Part shown: one piece after another, positions 18,072 through 26,494 of the stretch
How positions within the stretch are numbered: the first letter of the stretch is position 1
Layout of the letters: each line of letters begins with the position of its first letter
Assembly (NCBI GenBank): GCA_944388045.1
Contig: CALXHG010000006.1
Span: forward strand, 40,523 to 104,522
Length of the DNA stretch: 64,000 bases
DNA from: an uncultured Clostridia bacterium
Lineage (GTDB): Bacteria > Bacillota > Clostridia > TANB77 > CAG-508
Direction: 5' to 3'
Position numbers and translations under genes: made by a program
The notes under the pieces: model-generated
What the model was told of the DNA's origin: nothing
What the model saw: only the letters and a program-made list of their open reading frames with translations
Databases searched by the model: none

Positions 18072-18110
18072 GGAGCCTCTAGCTAAGCTAGAGGCTCTTG
18101 TTTTTTTACT
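18072..18110 (+). terminator. Strong hairpin with T-tract on the plus strand
   Basis: GAGCCTCTAGC-TAA-GCTAGAGGCTC followed by TTGTTTTTTT. The T-tract is on the plus strand, but no plus-strand gene precedes it. On the minus strand it lies downstream of the small gene at 18136 without a T-tract. Its role is unclear. Confidence 0.5.
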
Positions 18111-18135
18111 TGATTTAGATTAGAATTGTTAAGCG

Positions 18136-18330
18136 TTACATATAACTATGGTATTCTCCATCTTCGTCAATGAAGCCACTCTGAAGCCAAGGCATGCTTT
18201 TGCTGGAAACCTCGCCATATTCAGAAACGTTATAACCCCTTTCTTCATAGTATCTCTTTGTACTTTCATATTGTCTCCGCCTAATGATCCTATAATCAAG
18301 ATCATTATCATCATCAAAATCATGATACAT
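18136..18330 (-). CDS. Small acidic/aromatic protein, foreign composition
   Basis: The predicted product has 64 residues, starting MYHDFDDDNDLDYRI and ending GFIDEDGEYHSYM. I chose ATG 18330 because AAAGGAG lies 8 bases upstream; the ATG six bases earlier is too close. The gene is richer in G+C and in C/G third positions than its surroundings, like the MYG1-like gene. It contains AGG-CGG-AGA, which reads sensibly as Arg-Arg-Arg in frame. Because this is also a CGGA context, a +1 shift would give an alternative tail ending at 18129, which looks less protein-like. No family recognised. Confidence 0.5.
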   Translation of the reverse strand: MYHDFDDDNDLDYRIIRRRQYESTKRYYEERGYNVSEYGEVSSKSMPWLQSGFIDEDGEYHSYM

Positions 18331-18525
18331 AAACATTTCTCCTTTTAAGTATTTACTTGTGTAAGGTAATCTGTACATAATGCCTTTTGCATTATGCATT
18401 TTTTTTATATCACAATTACTGTTACATGTCAACTAGTAAACTGTATCTATGCAGAAAAAGTAGTAAATTTGATTTTACCTTTTTTATCTTATATTCTAAT
18501 TAGTAATATATGGTAATTATTTTTT

Positions 18526-18639
18526 CTACCTTATACTTAATTTTATTAATTCAAAAATCATAAAAAAATTAACTCCTGATAAAATAAAAAAACTTGCAAT
18601 TGCAAAAGAAAGCATTTTATGCTTTTTTATAAATTTCAT
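18526..18639 (-). CDS. 37-residue membrane peptide
   Basis: MKFIKKHKMLSFAIASFF is followed by ILSGVNFFMIFELIKLSIR: a basic N-terminus and one membrane-spanning segment. The ribosome binding site AGGGAGG is 7 bases upstream. A perfect hairpin TAGTGTAG-ACAAG-CTACACTA lies immediately before it and could mask the ribosome binding site. This resembles the layout of small type I toxins, but I see only a weak candidate antisense promoter on the plus strand (TTGATT 18469, TATTCT 18492, 17-base spacing). Real coding status is uncertain. Confidence 0.45.
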   Translation of the reverse strand: MKFIKKHKMLSFAIASFFILSGVNFFMIFELIKLSIR

Positions 18640-18872
18640 ATACAAACCTCCCTTTAGTGTAGCTTGTCTACACTATTAAATTTCTTGTCCTTAATATGTA
18701 TATGTTTAAATTTAAAAACTATTCATAAATTACTTTCTTTTTTCATCGCAATATATTACATTTTTTGATTATTCATAAATTTAAAATTGATTTAGTTTTT
18801 TATTCTATATATTATCATAAATCAATTTTTCTAAAATGTTTTCTCTTTGTAAAATTAACTAATTTTATATTT
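18640..18872. other. Gap between UvrC and the small membrane peptide
   Basis: The hairpin TAGTGTAG/CTACACTA at about 18656-18678 belongs to the leader of the small peptide gene. Apart from that, I see only AT-rich DNA without a supported feature. Confidence 0.4.
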
Positions 18873-20666
18873 CTATTTATTTAATTGTTGAATTATACTT
18901 TTAGCTAAGTTTTCATTTATACCTGTAATTTCAGTAAGTTCTTCGATTTTAGCATTCTTAATTTTTTCTATACTTCCAAATTGCTTTAGCAAATCTTTTT
19001 TCTTTGTTTCTCCTATTCCTTTTATTTCGTCTAGAGCTGATTTGGTAATATCTTTATCTCTTAACTTTCTGTGATAAGAAATTGCAGTATCATGAACTTC
19101 ATCTTGGAATTTTGTTATTAATTTAAATAAATTTTCAGATATTTCAAATTCTTCTCTATTTTCATTTATTAATGCTCTTGTTTGATGTTTATCATTTTTT
19201 ACCATACCAAATACTGGTATATCTAATTGTAAATCTTTTATTGCTTGCTTTATTGCTCGTATTTGAGTAATTCCTCCATCTGCAAAAATTGCATCTGGTA
19301 ATTTTCCAAATCCTGATGAATTCTCATTTTCAATTGAATGTTTTAATCTTCTCGTTACTACTTCTTGCATACATTTAGGGTCATCTTGTGTTAAAACTGT
19401 TTTTATTTTAAATCTTCTTGATAAGTTCTTTTTTATTGTTCCATCTACCATTACACACATTCCCGCTACCATATATTCTCCAGAAATGTTTGAAATATCA
19501 AAAGTTTCTATTTTTCGTGGTAATCTATCTAATCCTAAAACTTTTTTTATTTCTAATAAAATTTCACTTCTATCTCTTTCTTTGTTTTCAAGTGTTATTT
19601 TTGCGTTGTTATCTGCCATTTCTACAAAACGTAATTTTTCACCCTTTTTTGGAGATTTAATTTCAACTTTTCTCCCTGCTTCTTTACTAAGCCATTCTTC
19701 TATTGCATTTTTGTCTTCTATTTCTTCTCTAATCATTATTTTATTAGGTAAATTTGTACTATCTATATAATATTGTTTTATAAAACCAGATAGAATTTCT
19801 TTATCTTCCATTTCTTTTAAATCTGGAAAAAAGTAGTGTTCTCTTCCAACCATTTTACTCCCTCTAACAAAAAAGATTTCTACACAAACTTCTATTTCCG
19901 ATTTTGCTATACCAATTACATCTATATTATTTTCTGTAATATTAGAAACTTTCTGCTTTTCATTTACTCTTTGTATTGCTAACATTCTATCTCTTATATA
20001 TGCTGCATTTTCAAACTCCATTTTTCCTGCTTCTTCTATCATTTGCTTTTCTAAATCTTTTAATACCTTATCTATTTTACCATCTAAAATATCTATTATT
20101 TCGTCAATTTGTTTTCTATAATCTTCTTTAGAAATATATCCCATACAAGGTCCTGAGCATCTGTTTATATAATAATTCAAACATGCTCTTGTTTCTGACC
20201 TGAATTTTCTGCATTGACGTATTTTGTATTTTTGTTTTATAAAATCTAATAATTCTTTTGCAGAACCAGGATTTGCATATGGTCCAAAATATTTTGAACC
20301 GTCATTTATTATTTTTCTTGTTATTATAACATTTGGATAATCTGATTTTACATCTACTTTTATATATGGATATGTTTTGTCATCTTTTAATAACACATTA
20401 AATCTTGGTCTGTTCTTTTTTATTAAATTACATTCTAATATTAATGCTTCTGCTTCATTATCAACAACAATATATTCAAAGTGGTCTATTAATGATACCA
20501 TTTTTTTTATTCTTTCTGTTTTGTCTGTTTTTCTGAAATATGATTTTACTCTTCTTTTTAAATTTACTGCTTTTCCTACATATATTATTTTGTCTTCTGC
20601 GTCATGCATAATATATACCCCTGGCTTGTCAGGTAGTAATTTTAATTGTTCTTCTATGTTGAACAT
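18873..20666 (-). CDS. uvrC: Excinuclease ABC subunit C
   Basis: The product has 597 residues, the usual length. The N-terminal GIY-YIG nuclease domain reads PGVYIMHDAEDKIIYVGKA. A cysteine cluster (CRKFRSETRACLNYYINRC) follows, then a UVR motif near residue 210 (MEFENAAYIRDRM). The RNase H-like C-terminal nuclease carries FDISNISGEYMVAGMCV and ADGGITQI. A helix-hairpin-helix pair (LDEIKGIGETKKKDLLKQFG) closes it. It makes both incisions at UvrAB-bound DNA lesions. It is monocistronic here; uvrA and uvrB are not in the window. Confidence 0.97.
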   Translation of the reverse strand: MFNIEEQLKLLPDKPGVYIMHDAEDKIIYVGKAVNLKRRVKSYFRKTDKTERIKKMVSLIDHFEYIVVDNEAEALILECNLIKKNRPRFNVLLKDDKTYPYIKVDVKSDYPNVIITRKIINDGSKYFGPYANPGSAKELLDFIKQKYKIRQCRKFRSETRACLNYYINRCSGPCMGYISKEDYRKQIDEIIDILDGKIDKVLKDLEKQMIEEAGKMEFENAAYIRDRMLAIQRVNEKQKVSNITENNIDVIGIAKSEIEVCVEIFFVRGSKMVGREHYFFPDLKEMEDKEILSGFIKQYYIDSTNLPNKIMIREEIEDKNAIEEWLSKEAGRKVEIKSPKKGEKLRFVEMADNNAKITLENKERDRSEILLEIKKVLGLDRLPRKIETFDISNISGEYMVAGMCVMVDGTIKKNLSRRFKIKTVLTQDDPKCMQEVVTRRLKHSIENENSSGFGKLPDAIFADGGITQIRAIKQAIKDLQLDIPVFGMVKNDKHQTRALINENREEFEISENLFKLITKFQDEVHDTAISYHRKLRDKDITKSALDEIKGIGETKKKDLLKQFGSIEKIKNAKIEELTEITGINENLAKSIIQQLNK

Positions 20667-20720
20667 TGCTTTTCCCCCTATTGCAAAGCTTTTTCTTTTT
20701 AATTATTATACATACTTTAA

Positions 20721-20749
20721 TTGACATTTTCTATAAATCTGTGTATAAT
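20721..20749 (+). promoter_or_regulatory. Consensus promoter of a putative antisense RNA
   Basis: TTGACA (20721-20726), 17-base spacer, TATAAT (20744-20749). This is the best match to a sigma-A consensus I found in the window, yet no plus-strand ORF follows. Confidence 0.8.
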
Positions 20750-20755
20750 ATAGAT

Positions 20756-20850
20756 AGAAAATTAGAAACCATAGTAATATGGTTACCACTTTTGTATAGT
20801 AATAACAGCACATTCCAGGTAAAAAAGTAGAATGTGCTGTTATTTTATTC
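20756..20850 (+). ncRNA. Putative antitoxin-type antisense RNA
   Basis: A short transcript of about 95 bases is implied by the consensus promoter upstream and a perfect 15-bp terminator hairpin (arms 20801-20815 and 20830-20844) followed by a T-tract. It runs towards, and would be covered by, readthrough from the minus-strand gene for a 37-residue membrane peptide. The segment 20782-20806 is complementary on DNA to 20987-21007 in that gene's leader. The toxin mRNA could therefore pair its own 5' and 3' ends. The layout matches type I toxin-antitoxin loci; transcription is inferred. Confidence 0.6.
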
Positions 20851-20958
20851 CTTATCTAATTTTTTATTTACATATTGTATGTATATAAAAGCCAATAAGG
20901 TTACGTTTATGACTAATGATATCATTAAAGCAAATATTATATATAATATAAAACTCAT
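20845..20958 (-). CDS. 37-residue hydrophobic peptide, candidate type I toxin
   Basis: The peptide is almost wholly hydrophobic (MSFILYIIFALMISLVIN, then VTLLAFIYIQYVNKKLDKE), with one membrane span and a charged C-terminus, as in holin-like or Fst/TxpA-type toxins. The start follows GAGGTGG by 4-5 bases. The leader can fold: GATAAC/GTTATC is nested inside CACTTT/AAAGTG ending right at the ribosome binding site. A consensus promoter drives a convergent small RNA from the other side. I do not recognise the peptide family by sequence. Confidence 0.6.
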   Translation of the reverse strand: MSFILYIIFALMISLVINVTLLAFIYIQYVNKKLDKE

Positions 20959-21267
20959 AAACACCACCTCACTTTCTGATAACAATGTTATCTAGTAAAG
21001 TGGCAACACAACTACTTATCTCATTTCCTATGTTAAATAGTATATCATAATAATTCGGAAAAATCAATATTTAAGAACAAGCTTTCGTGTTTTATTTCTA
21101 AAGTTCAGTGAGAATTTTTGATATATTAATAATAAGTAAATTTCTCTCTGAACTGTAATATTTCTTCAGTTTTTTGTCACATTTTGTTGAATTTTTACAT
21201 ATTTTTATACTAGTAATAGTCTATTAAAAATAATAGGCAGAAAGGAATTATTAGGTTAAATAAAAAT
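20959..21267. other. Leader of the toxin-like gene and upstream region of the YtaF-like gene
   Basis: This stretch holds the structured leader of the minus-strand peptide gene (hairpins 20970-21005, possible -10 TATACT near 21040) and, from 21105, a family E palindrome upstream of the plus-strand membrane protein gene. Confidence 0.5.
21105..21165. repeat. AT-rich palindromic repeat, family E
   Basis: AGTTCAG-GAGAAATTT-like left arm and AAATTTCTCTCTGAACT right arm surround the loop TGATATATTAATAATAAGT, which is shared with the copy at 52315. Confidence 0.5.
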
Positions 21268-21819
21268 ATGTTACACTGTATTTTACTAGCAATATCAGTA
21301 AGTATTGATGCTTTAAGTTTAGGAGTTACATATGGTATTAAACACTCTAGAATAAGAGGCATAAGTAATTTAATTATTTTTACAATAGCTCTTTTATCTA
21401 CAAGTATTTCAATATTTTTAGGTAGTAATATTGCAAAATTATTTTCAACTGATGTTGCTTTAAGTTTAGGTTCAAGCCTTCTTATAATTTTAGGATTATA
21501 TACAATTTATAAAAGCTTTAAAGAAAATAACAATGATTTTGATTTAGATAATTCTAATTCTATTGAAAAAAAAGAAGCATTTCTTCTTGCCTTAGCAGTT
21601 TCTGCTGATGCAAGTTGTGTTGGGCTTAGTTGTGGAATTATTGGGCTTGATAGTTTTATATATCCTATATTTGCTGCATTTTTCCATATATGTTTTATAA
21701 ATTGTGGAAATTTTATTGCTTATCATATTGCAGAAAAAATTAAAATCTCAAGTAAAATATTATCTATCATCTCAGGAATTATTTTAATTTCTATTGGTAT
21801 TATTAGATTAATATTTTAA
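21268..21819 (+). CDS. YtaF/MntP-family membrane protein
   Basis: A 183-residue integral membrane protein with six predicted spans. It carries the two-fold internal repeat of the MntP/YtaF family: AISVSIDALSLGVTYGI at the start and LAVSADASCVGLSCGI in the second half, each with the conserved Asp-Ala/Asp-Ala-Ser pair. A hydrophilic Asn/Asp-rich loop (NNDFDLDNSNSIEKKE) separates the halves. MntP exports manganese; YtaF is a sporulation-associated relative. Sequence alone does not decide between them. The start follows a weak GAAAGGA site. Confidence 0.82.
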   Translation: MLHCILLAISVSIDALSLGVTYGIKHSRIRGISNLIIFTIALLSTSISIFLGSNIAKLFSTDVALSLGSSLLIILGLYTIYKSFKENNNDFDLDNSNSIEKKEAFLLALAVSADASCVGLSCGIIGLDSFIYPIFAAFFHICFINCGNFIAYHIAEKIKISSKILSIISGIILISIGIIRLIF

Positions 21820-21834
21820 TACTTTATATAAACA

Positions 21835-21893
21835 ATTCTGTAAGAAATTTAATGTATTAATAATCTCATAAATTTCTTGCTGAATTGTAAAAT
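21835..21893. repeat. AT-rich palindromic repeat, family E
   Basis: ACAATTCTGTAAGAAATTT and AAATTTCTTGCTGAATTGT arms around AATGTATTAATAATCTCAT. It lies between two co-oriented genes without a T-tract. Confidence 0.5.
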
Positions 21894-21919
21894 TTTATTA
21901 ATATAAAATTTTTAGAAAA

Positions 21920-21948
21920 TTGTCATTTTATGAAATCTATGATAGAAT
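21920..21948 (+). promoter_or_regulatory. Promoter of the LOG-family gene
   Basis: TTGTCA at 21920-21925 and TAGAAT at 21943-21948, 17-base spacer. Confidence 0.65.
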
Positions 21949-22014
21949 ATCCAAGTACAAATTAAAATAAATATTTACAATTGTATAAAAAATTACAGAA
22001 AGGATTGAATTTAA

Positions 22015-22545
22015 ATGAATATATTTGTAGGATGTTCTTCTAAAGATACTGATAATAAAGAATATAATAAATTAGCAGAAGATATTGGTAAATTTATAGT
22101 TAATGGAAATCATAATTTTGTTTTTGGAGGATGTGGAACAGGATTAATGGGAAAAATTTATTCTGTTGTTTCTAAAAGTAATAATAGTAAAATTATTGTT
22201 ACTATTGCAGAAGCTTATAAAAAACAATTAGAAGATATTTCTTATGATGAGTTTTACATCTCAGATACAGTAAATAAAAGGAAAGATTGTTTTATAAAAA
22301 AGTCTGATGTAATGATTTTTATTCCTGGAGGAATTGGAACTGTTGATGAAATTTTAACAGCAATTGAAACTAAAAGAAGTGGGCAGCACAATTCGCCAAT
22401 TATAATAATAAATATTAATCATTATTTTGATAATTTACTAAATATGTTTGAGCAAATTTATGATGAAAACTTTGCAGATTCAAAAAATAAAGAATTATAT
22501 AATGTTGTAGATTCATTAGATGAAGCTATAAAATATTTAAATTAA
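22015..22545 (+). CDS. LOG-family (lysine decarboxylase-like) Rossmann protein
   Basis: The product has 176 residues. It has the LOG family's Rossmann start (NIFVGCSSKDTD), a glycine-rich VFGGCGTGLMGKIY segment and the signature PGGIGTVDEILTAIETKRSG. LOG proteins cleave nucleoside monophosphates such as cytokinin ribotides to the base; many bacterial members are of unknown substrate. The gene has its own promoter, and AAAGGATT precedes the ATG. It ends just before a large palindromic element. Confidence 0.85.
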   Translation: MNIFVGCSSKDTDNKEYNKLAEDIGKFIVNGNHNFVFGGCGTGLMGKIYSVVSKSNNSKIIVTIAEAYKKQLEDISYDEFYISDTVNKRKDCFIKKSDVMIFIPGGIGTVDEILTAIETKRSGQHNSPIIIININHYFDNLLNMFEQIYDENFADSKNKELYNVVDSLDEAIKYLN

Positions 22546-22552
22546 CTTTATA

Positions 22553-22911
22553 TTGGGGTCGGTCCTTTTCTTGCCTAGTGGTGGTTGTTGGTGTCGGTCC
22601 CTTTCTTGCCTGGGGTCGGTCCTAAAATCAAACCCAATATATAAATTGTTTTGTAATACCGCGTAAGCGACCAAATGAGCGTAGCGAATGCGATTTGGAG
22701 CAACCTACTTATTGAAATTCTTTTGTAGGTTGCGACACACAAGGTATAAAAAACAATTTATATATTGGGTTTGATTTTAGGACCGACCCCAGGCAAGAAA
22801 GGGACCGACCCCAGTCAAAAAAGGGACCGACCCCAACAACCACCACTAGGCAAGAAAGGGACCGACCCCAACAACCACCACTAGGCAAGAAAAGGACCGA
22901 CCCCAATATAA
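22553..22911. repeat. Large inverted-arm element, family C, copy 1
   Basis: Left arm units GGGGTCGGTCC are mirrored by right arm units GGACCGACCCC. The left arm has three units. The right arm has five, two of them a duplicated ~35-bp block containing CAACAACCACCACTAGGCAAG. Inside are AT-rich arms (CCCAATATATAAATTGTTTT and its complement) and a core at about 22657-22745 (CCGCGTAAGCGACCAAATGA onward) that is almost identical to the core of copy 2. No ORF inside is credible. Similar GGGGTCGGTCCC repeats accompany REP/Y1-transposase systems elsewhere; I recall this only generally, and no transposase gene is present here. Confidence 0.85.
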
Positions 22912-22924
22912 TTAACTGCAAAAT

Positions 22925-25900
22925 TTAAGCCTGTTTTAATTTTATAGAAAGTAATTTAGAAATGCCTTTTTCCTCCATAGTAACACCATAAACACTATCA
23001 GCAACTTCCATTGTTCCCTTTCTATGAGTAATAACTAAAAATTGAGTATCTTTTGTATATTTTTTTAGATATTCAGCGTATCTGTAAACATTAACATCAT
23101 CAAGTGCTGCTTCAATTTCATCTAAAACACAGAATGGAGCAGGATTTATTTTTAAAATAGCAAATAATAATGCTATTGCTGTAAATGCCTTTTCCCCACC
23201 AGAAAGCAAAGTCATATTTTGCAATTTCTTTCCAGGTGGTTGAACTGTTATTTCTATTCCACTTTCTAAAATATTATTTTCATCAGTAAGAGTAACTTCT
23301 GCTTGTCCTCCACCAAATAACTCTTTAAATACTTCTCCAAAATTTTTGTTAATAATTTCAAATTTTTCTTTAAATTGTTGTTTCATAGTTTCAGTCATTT
23401 CTGAAATTACTTTTCTTAATTTTGTCATAGATTCTTCTAAGTCTAATCTTTGTTCACACATAAAGTCATATCTTTGTTTTAAGTTTTTATATTCTTCTAT
23501 AGAATTAACATTTACACTTCCCAATTCTCTTATATCAGTACGTAAAATATTAACTTTCCTTTGACTATTTTGAACATTTTCAGGTTTTGGAAAATCTCCA
23601 GCTTGATTTGGCGTAAGTTCATATTCTTCCCACATCTTATTAATTATTTCTGTTACATCTTCATTAATTCTAGTTTTTCTAATTTCTAGTTTTGTTAATT
23701 GAGATTTTAAATCTTCTATTATTCTAAATTCGTCTGTTTGTTCTTCTTCCTTTTTTGATAATTTTTGATTTTTATCTGTTCTATCTGTTTTTAATTTTTC
23801 AATGTTTTCTCCACTATTTGCAACTTGCATTTTTACATCTTCTATACTTTTTTGTGTATCTTCTATTTGTTTTAGTAATTCAACATTTTCTTTTTCGTCA
23901 CTTTCAATTTGTAATTTTTTATTTTCCATATTTTTAGTATGTGTTTCTATTTCTTTATTTAACATTTCTGCCATTTCTTCTATTGAAGCTTCACTTTCAT
24001 AAAATGATGATACAGATATTTTTAAATTGGTTATATCTTCATTTAAATCATCTATGTATTTTTGACTATCCTTGTTTGAACTCGTAAATTCATCAATTAC
24101 TTCTTGATCTTTTTGATTTTGCTTAGTAATTTCTATAATTTCTTTTTCTTGTTGTTCTTTTTCTTCTAGTAATTTTGCTTTTGATTTTTCTGAATTGATT
24201 TGCTCTTCTTTTTGTTTAGTTATTCTATCTTGTATATTATTTATATTTTCTTTTATAGATTCTAATTTTTGTTTTTCTGTTGCATATGTAATTTCTATTT
24301 CTTGTAATTGTTTTGATAAATTTTCTGTTTCTTCTAATATATCTTCTGATGAATTTTCATATTCTTGTTTTTCTTTTTCAATTTTTTCTATTTTATTTTT
24401 TATTTTTTCTATTTCTTGTTTTAATTGTTCTATTTCTTTACTTCTTCCAAGAATATTCACTGTTTTCTTTGCAATTGAACCACCTGTCATAGAACCTGAT
24501 ACATTTATAATATCTCCTTCTAAAGTTATTATTCTAAATGTATTATTATTTTCTTTTGATAAATTAATTGCATTTTGCATATTGTCTACAATCACTGTTC
24601 TTCCAAGTAAATTTAATATTATCTGCTCATATTTTTTATCAAATTTAATTAAATCTGAAGCTATTCCTATTACTCCTACTTTTTTGCCTTTTATTGTTTC
24701 AAGTTTTTTTCCTTTTACAGAACTTATTGGTAAAAATGATGCTCTTCCTAAATTATTAGCTCTTAAATATTCTATTAATTTTTTTGCATCTTGCTCTGTT
24801 TCTGTTACAATATTTTGCAGACTAGCTCCTAATGCCATTTCTATTGCTGTTTCATACTCTTTTGGTACAGATATTAAATTTGCAATAACTCCATACATTC
24901 CTTTATTTAATTCTTTATTTTTTTCACAGTCTAATAATAATTGTTTTACACTTTTTATATAACCTTCTTTTTCTTTCTCTGTTTCTACTAAAAAATTATG
25001 TCTAGAAGTTTTCATTCTTAATTCATTTGTTAAATTATTTATTTGTTCATCAAATTGTTTTAATTTTATAGTAATTTCATTTCTTTGTTTTTCATTATTT
25101 TCTAATTCTTTGAGAATTTTGTTTCTATTGTTTTCAATAATATTAAATTCTTTTTCTATATCTTCTTTTTTTATTTTTATTCTATCTATTTCTAATATTT
25201 GAGATGATATTTCTTGTTTTAATTGTTTTTGTCTTTTTTCATAATTTTCAATATTAGCCTGTTTTTTACTTATTTCTGCTTGCACTTCATATTTTCTGTC
25301 TGTACTTGTTTCTACTCTCTTTTTTATTTCTTCTATTTCTAATTCTTTTGAACTTAATTTTTTTGTTAATTTTTCTAATTCTTCTTCTTTTTCTTTTAAT
25401 TCTTTTTCAAAACTTTCTTTATTTTGTTTTAAATTTATTTTTCTAGATTCTTTTTGTTCAATATCTTCCCTTAATCCATCAATTTTTTTTTGTAATTCTA
25501 ATATTTCTGCTTTATTTCTTTCTGAAATTTCTTTATTACTTTGTATTTTATTTTTAGCAACATTTATATTAGAATTATATTGCTCTATTTGTTTTTGACT
25601 TTCAAATCCAATATTTTGCATTTGTTCTATTTTATTCGTAATTTCATCAATCTCTGATTTTATTTCCTCTTTTTGAATTCTAATCTTTTCAAGCTTTCCT
25701 TCTTCTAAATTTAAATTAGCCCTCATTATTTCTTCATTTTTAGAAGTTTCATCTAAATCTTTTTTGTTTTTTTCAATATTATATAAAAATAAACCTACCT
25801 CAATATTTTTTAATTCTTCTTTTAAATTTAAATATTGTTTTGCTTTATCTGATTGTTGTTGTAATGGCTCTAAATTTCCTTCTATTTCTGTAATTATGTC

Positions 25901-26476
25901 ATTAATTCTTAAAACATTTAATTTAGTTTGTTCTAATTTTTTTTCTGATTCTTCTTTTCTTGTTCTATATTTTACAATTCCTGCTGCTTCTTCAAATATA
26001 TGTCTTCTATCTTCAGATTTGTTACTTAGTATTTCGTCTATTTTTCCCTGTCCTATAATTGAATATCCATCTCTTCCTATTCCTGTGTCCATGAATAATT
26101 CAACTACATCTTTTAATCTACATGGAGCCTTATTTATATAATATCCTGTTTCTCCACTTCTATAAATTTTTCTAGTAATTGTAACTTCAGAATATTCTAT
26201 TGGTAAAGTTCCATCTGTATTGTCAAATACTAAAGAGGCTTCTGCAAAGCCTAATGATTTTCTATTTTGCGTTCCTGCAAATATAACATCTTGTGTTTTA
26301 GCTCCTCTTAGAGACTTCATACTTTGCTCCCCTAAAATCCATTTTATACAGTCTGCTATATTGCTTTTACCAGAACCATTTGGTCCTATTACACTTGTTA
26401 TTCCTGGCATTAGTTCTATTACTGTTTTGTCTGCAAAGGATTTAAATCCTTGCATTTCTAATCTTTTTAAATACAT
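22925..26476 (-). CDS. smc: Chromosome segregation ATPase SMC
   Basis: The full-length product has 1183 residues. Walker A (IGPNGSGKSNI) is at about 31-41. Two long coiled-coil arms flank a hinge at roughly 510-640 (GVIANLISVPKEYETAIEMA; SGSMTGGS). The C-terminal head has the ABC signature LSGGEKAFTAIALLFAI and Walker B CVLDEIEAALDD. SMC dimers load on DNA and extrude loops to organise and segregate chromosomes. The partners ScpA/ScpB are not in the window. It starts 18 bases after the true stop of the thioredoxin-like gene once that gene's +1 shift is accepted, suggesting an operon. Confidence 0.97.
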   Translation of the reverse strand: MYLKRLEMQGFKSFADKTVIELMPGITSVIGPNGSGKSNIADCIKWILGEQSMKSLRGAKTQDVIFAGTQNRKSLGFAEASLVFDNTDGTLPIEYSEVTITRKIYRSGETGYYINKAPCRLKDVVELFMDTGIGRDGYSIIGQGKIDEILSNKSEDRRHIFEEAAGIVKYRTRKEESEKKLEQTKLNVLRINDIITEIEGNLEPLQQQSDKAKQYLNLKEELKNIEVGLFLYNIEKNKKDLDETSKNEEIMRANLNLEEGKLEKIRIQKEEIKSEIDEITNKIEQMQNIGFESQKQIEQYNSNINVAKNKIQSNKEISERNKAEILELQKKIDGLREDIEQKESRKINLKQNKESFEKELKEKEEELEKLTKKLSSKELEIEEIKKRVETSTDRKYEVQAEISKKQANIENYEKRQKQLKQEISSQILEIDRIKIKKEDIEKEFNIIENNRNKILKELENNEKQRNEITIKLKQFDEQINNLTNELRMKTSRHNFLVETEKEKEGYIKSVKQLLLDCEKNKELNKGMYGVIANLISVPKEYETAIEMALGASLQNIVTETEQDAKKLIEYLRANNLGRASFLPISSVKGKKLETIKGKKVGVIGIASDLIKFDKKYEQIILNLLGRTVIVDNMQNAINLSKENNNTFRIITLEGDIINVSGSMTGGSIAKKTVNILGRSKEIEQLKQEIEKIKNKIEKIEKEKQEYENSSEDILEETENLSKQLQEIEITYATEKQKLESIKENINNIQDRITKQKEEQINSEKSKAKLLEEKEQQEKEIIEITKQNQKDQEVIDEFTSSNKDSQKYIDDLNEDITNLKISVSSFYESEASIEEMAEMLNKEIETHTKNMENKKLQIESDEKENVELLKQIEDTQKSIEDVKMQVANSGENIEKLKTDRTDKNQKLSKKEEEQTDEFRIIEDLKSQLTKLEIRKTRINEDVTEIINKMWEEYELTPNQAGDFPKPENVQNSQRKVNILRTDIRELGSVNVNSIEEYKNLKQRYDFMCEQRLDLEESMTKLRKVISEMTETMKQQFKEKFEIINKNFGEVFKELFGGGQAEVTLTDENNILESGIEITVQPPGKKLQNMTLLSGGEKAFTAIALLFAILKINPAPFCVLDEIEAALDDVNVYRYAEYLKKYTKDTQFLVITHRKGTMEVADSVYGVTMEEKGISKLLSIKLKQA

Positions 26477-26494
26477 GTCTCTCCCCTTTATTAT

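Noticed and set aside
22780..22911. Repeated units in the right arm as a CRISPR-like array
   Set aside because: Units are irregular, mirrored in the left arm, without unique spacers, and no cas genes are present.
22709..22921. Open frame across the family C element encoding a GRSLSCLG-type peptide
   Set aside because: It is translation of the inverted-repeat arms; no ribosome binding site and repeats explain the open frame.
24195..24962. 255-residue plus-strand open frame inside smc
   Set aside because: Antisense of SMC coiled-coil coding DNA with biased composition; no promoter or ribosome binding site.
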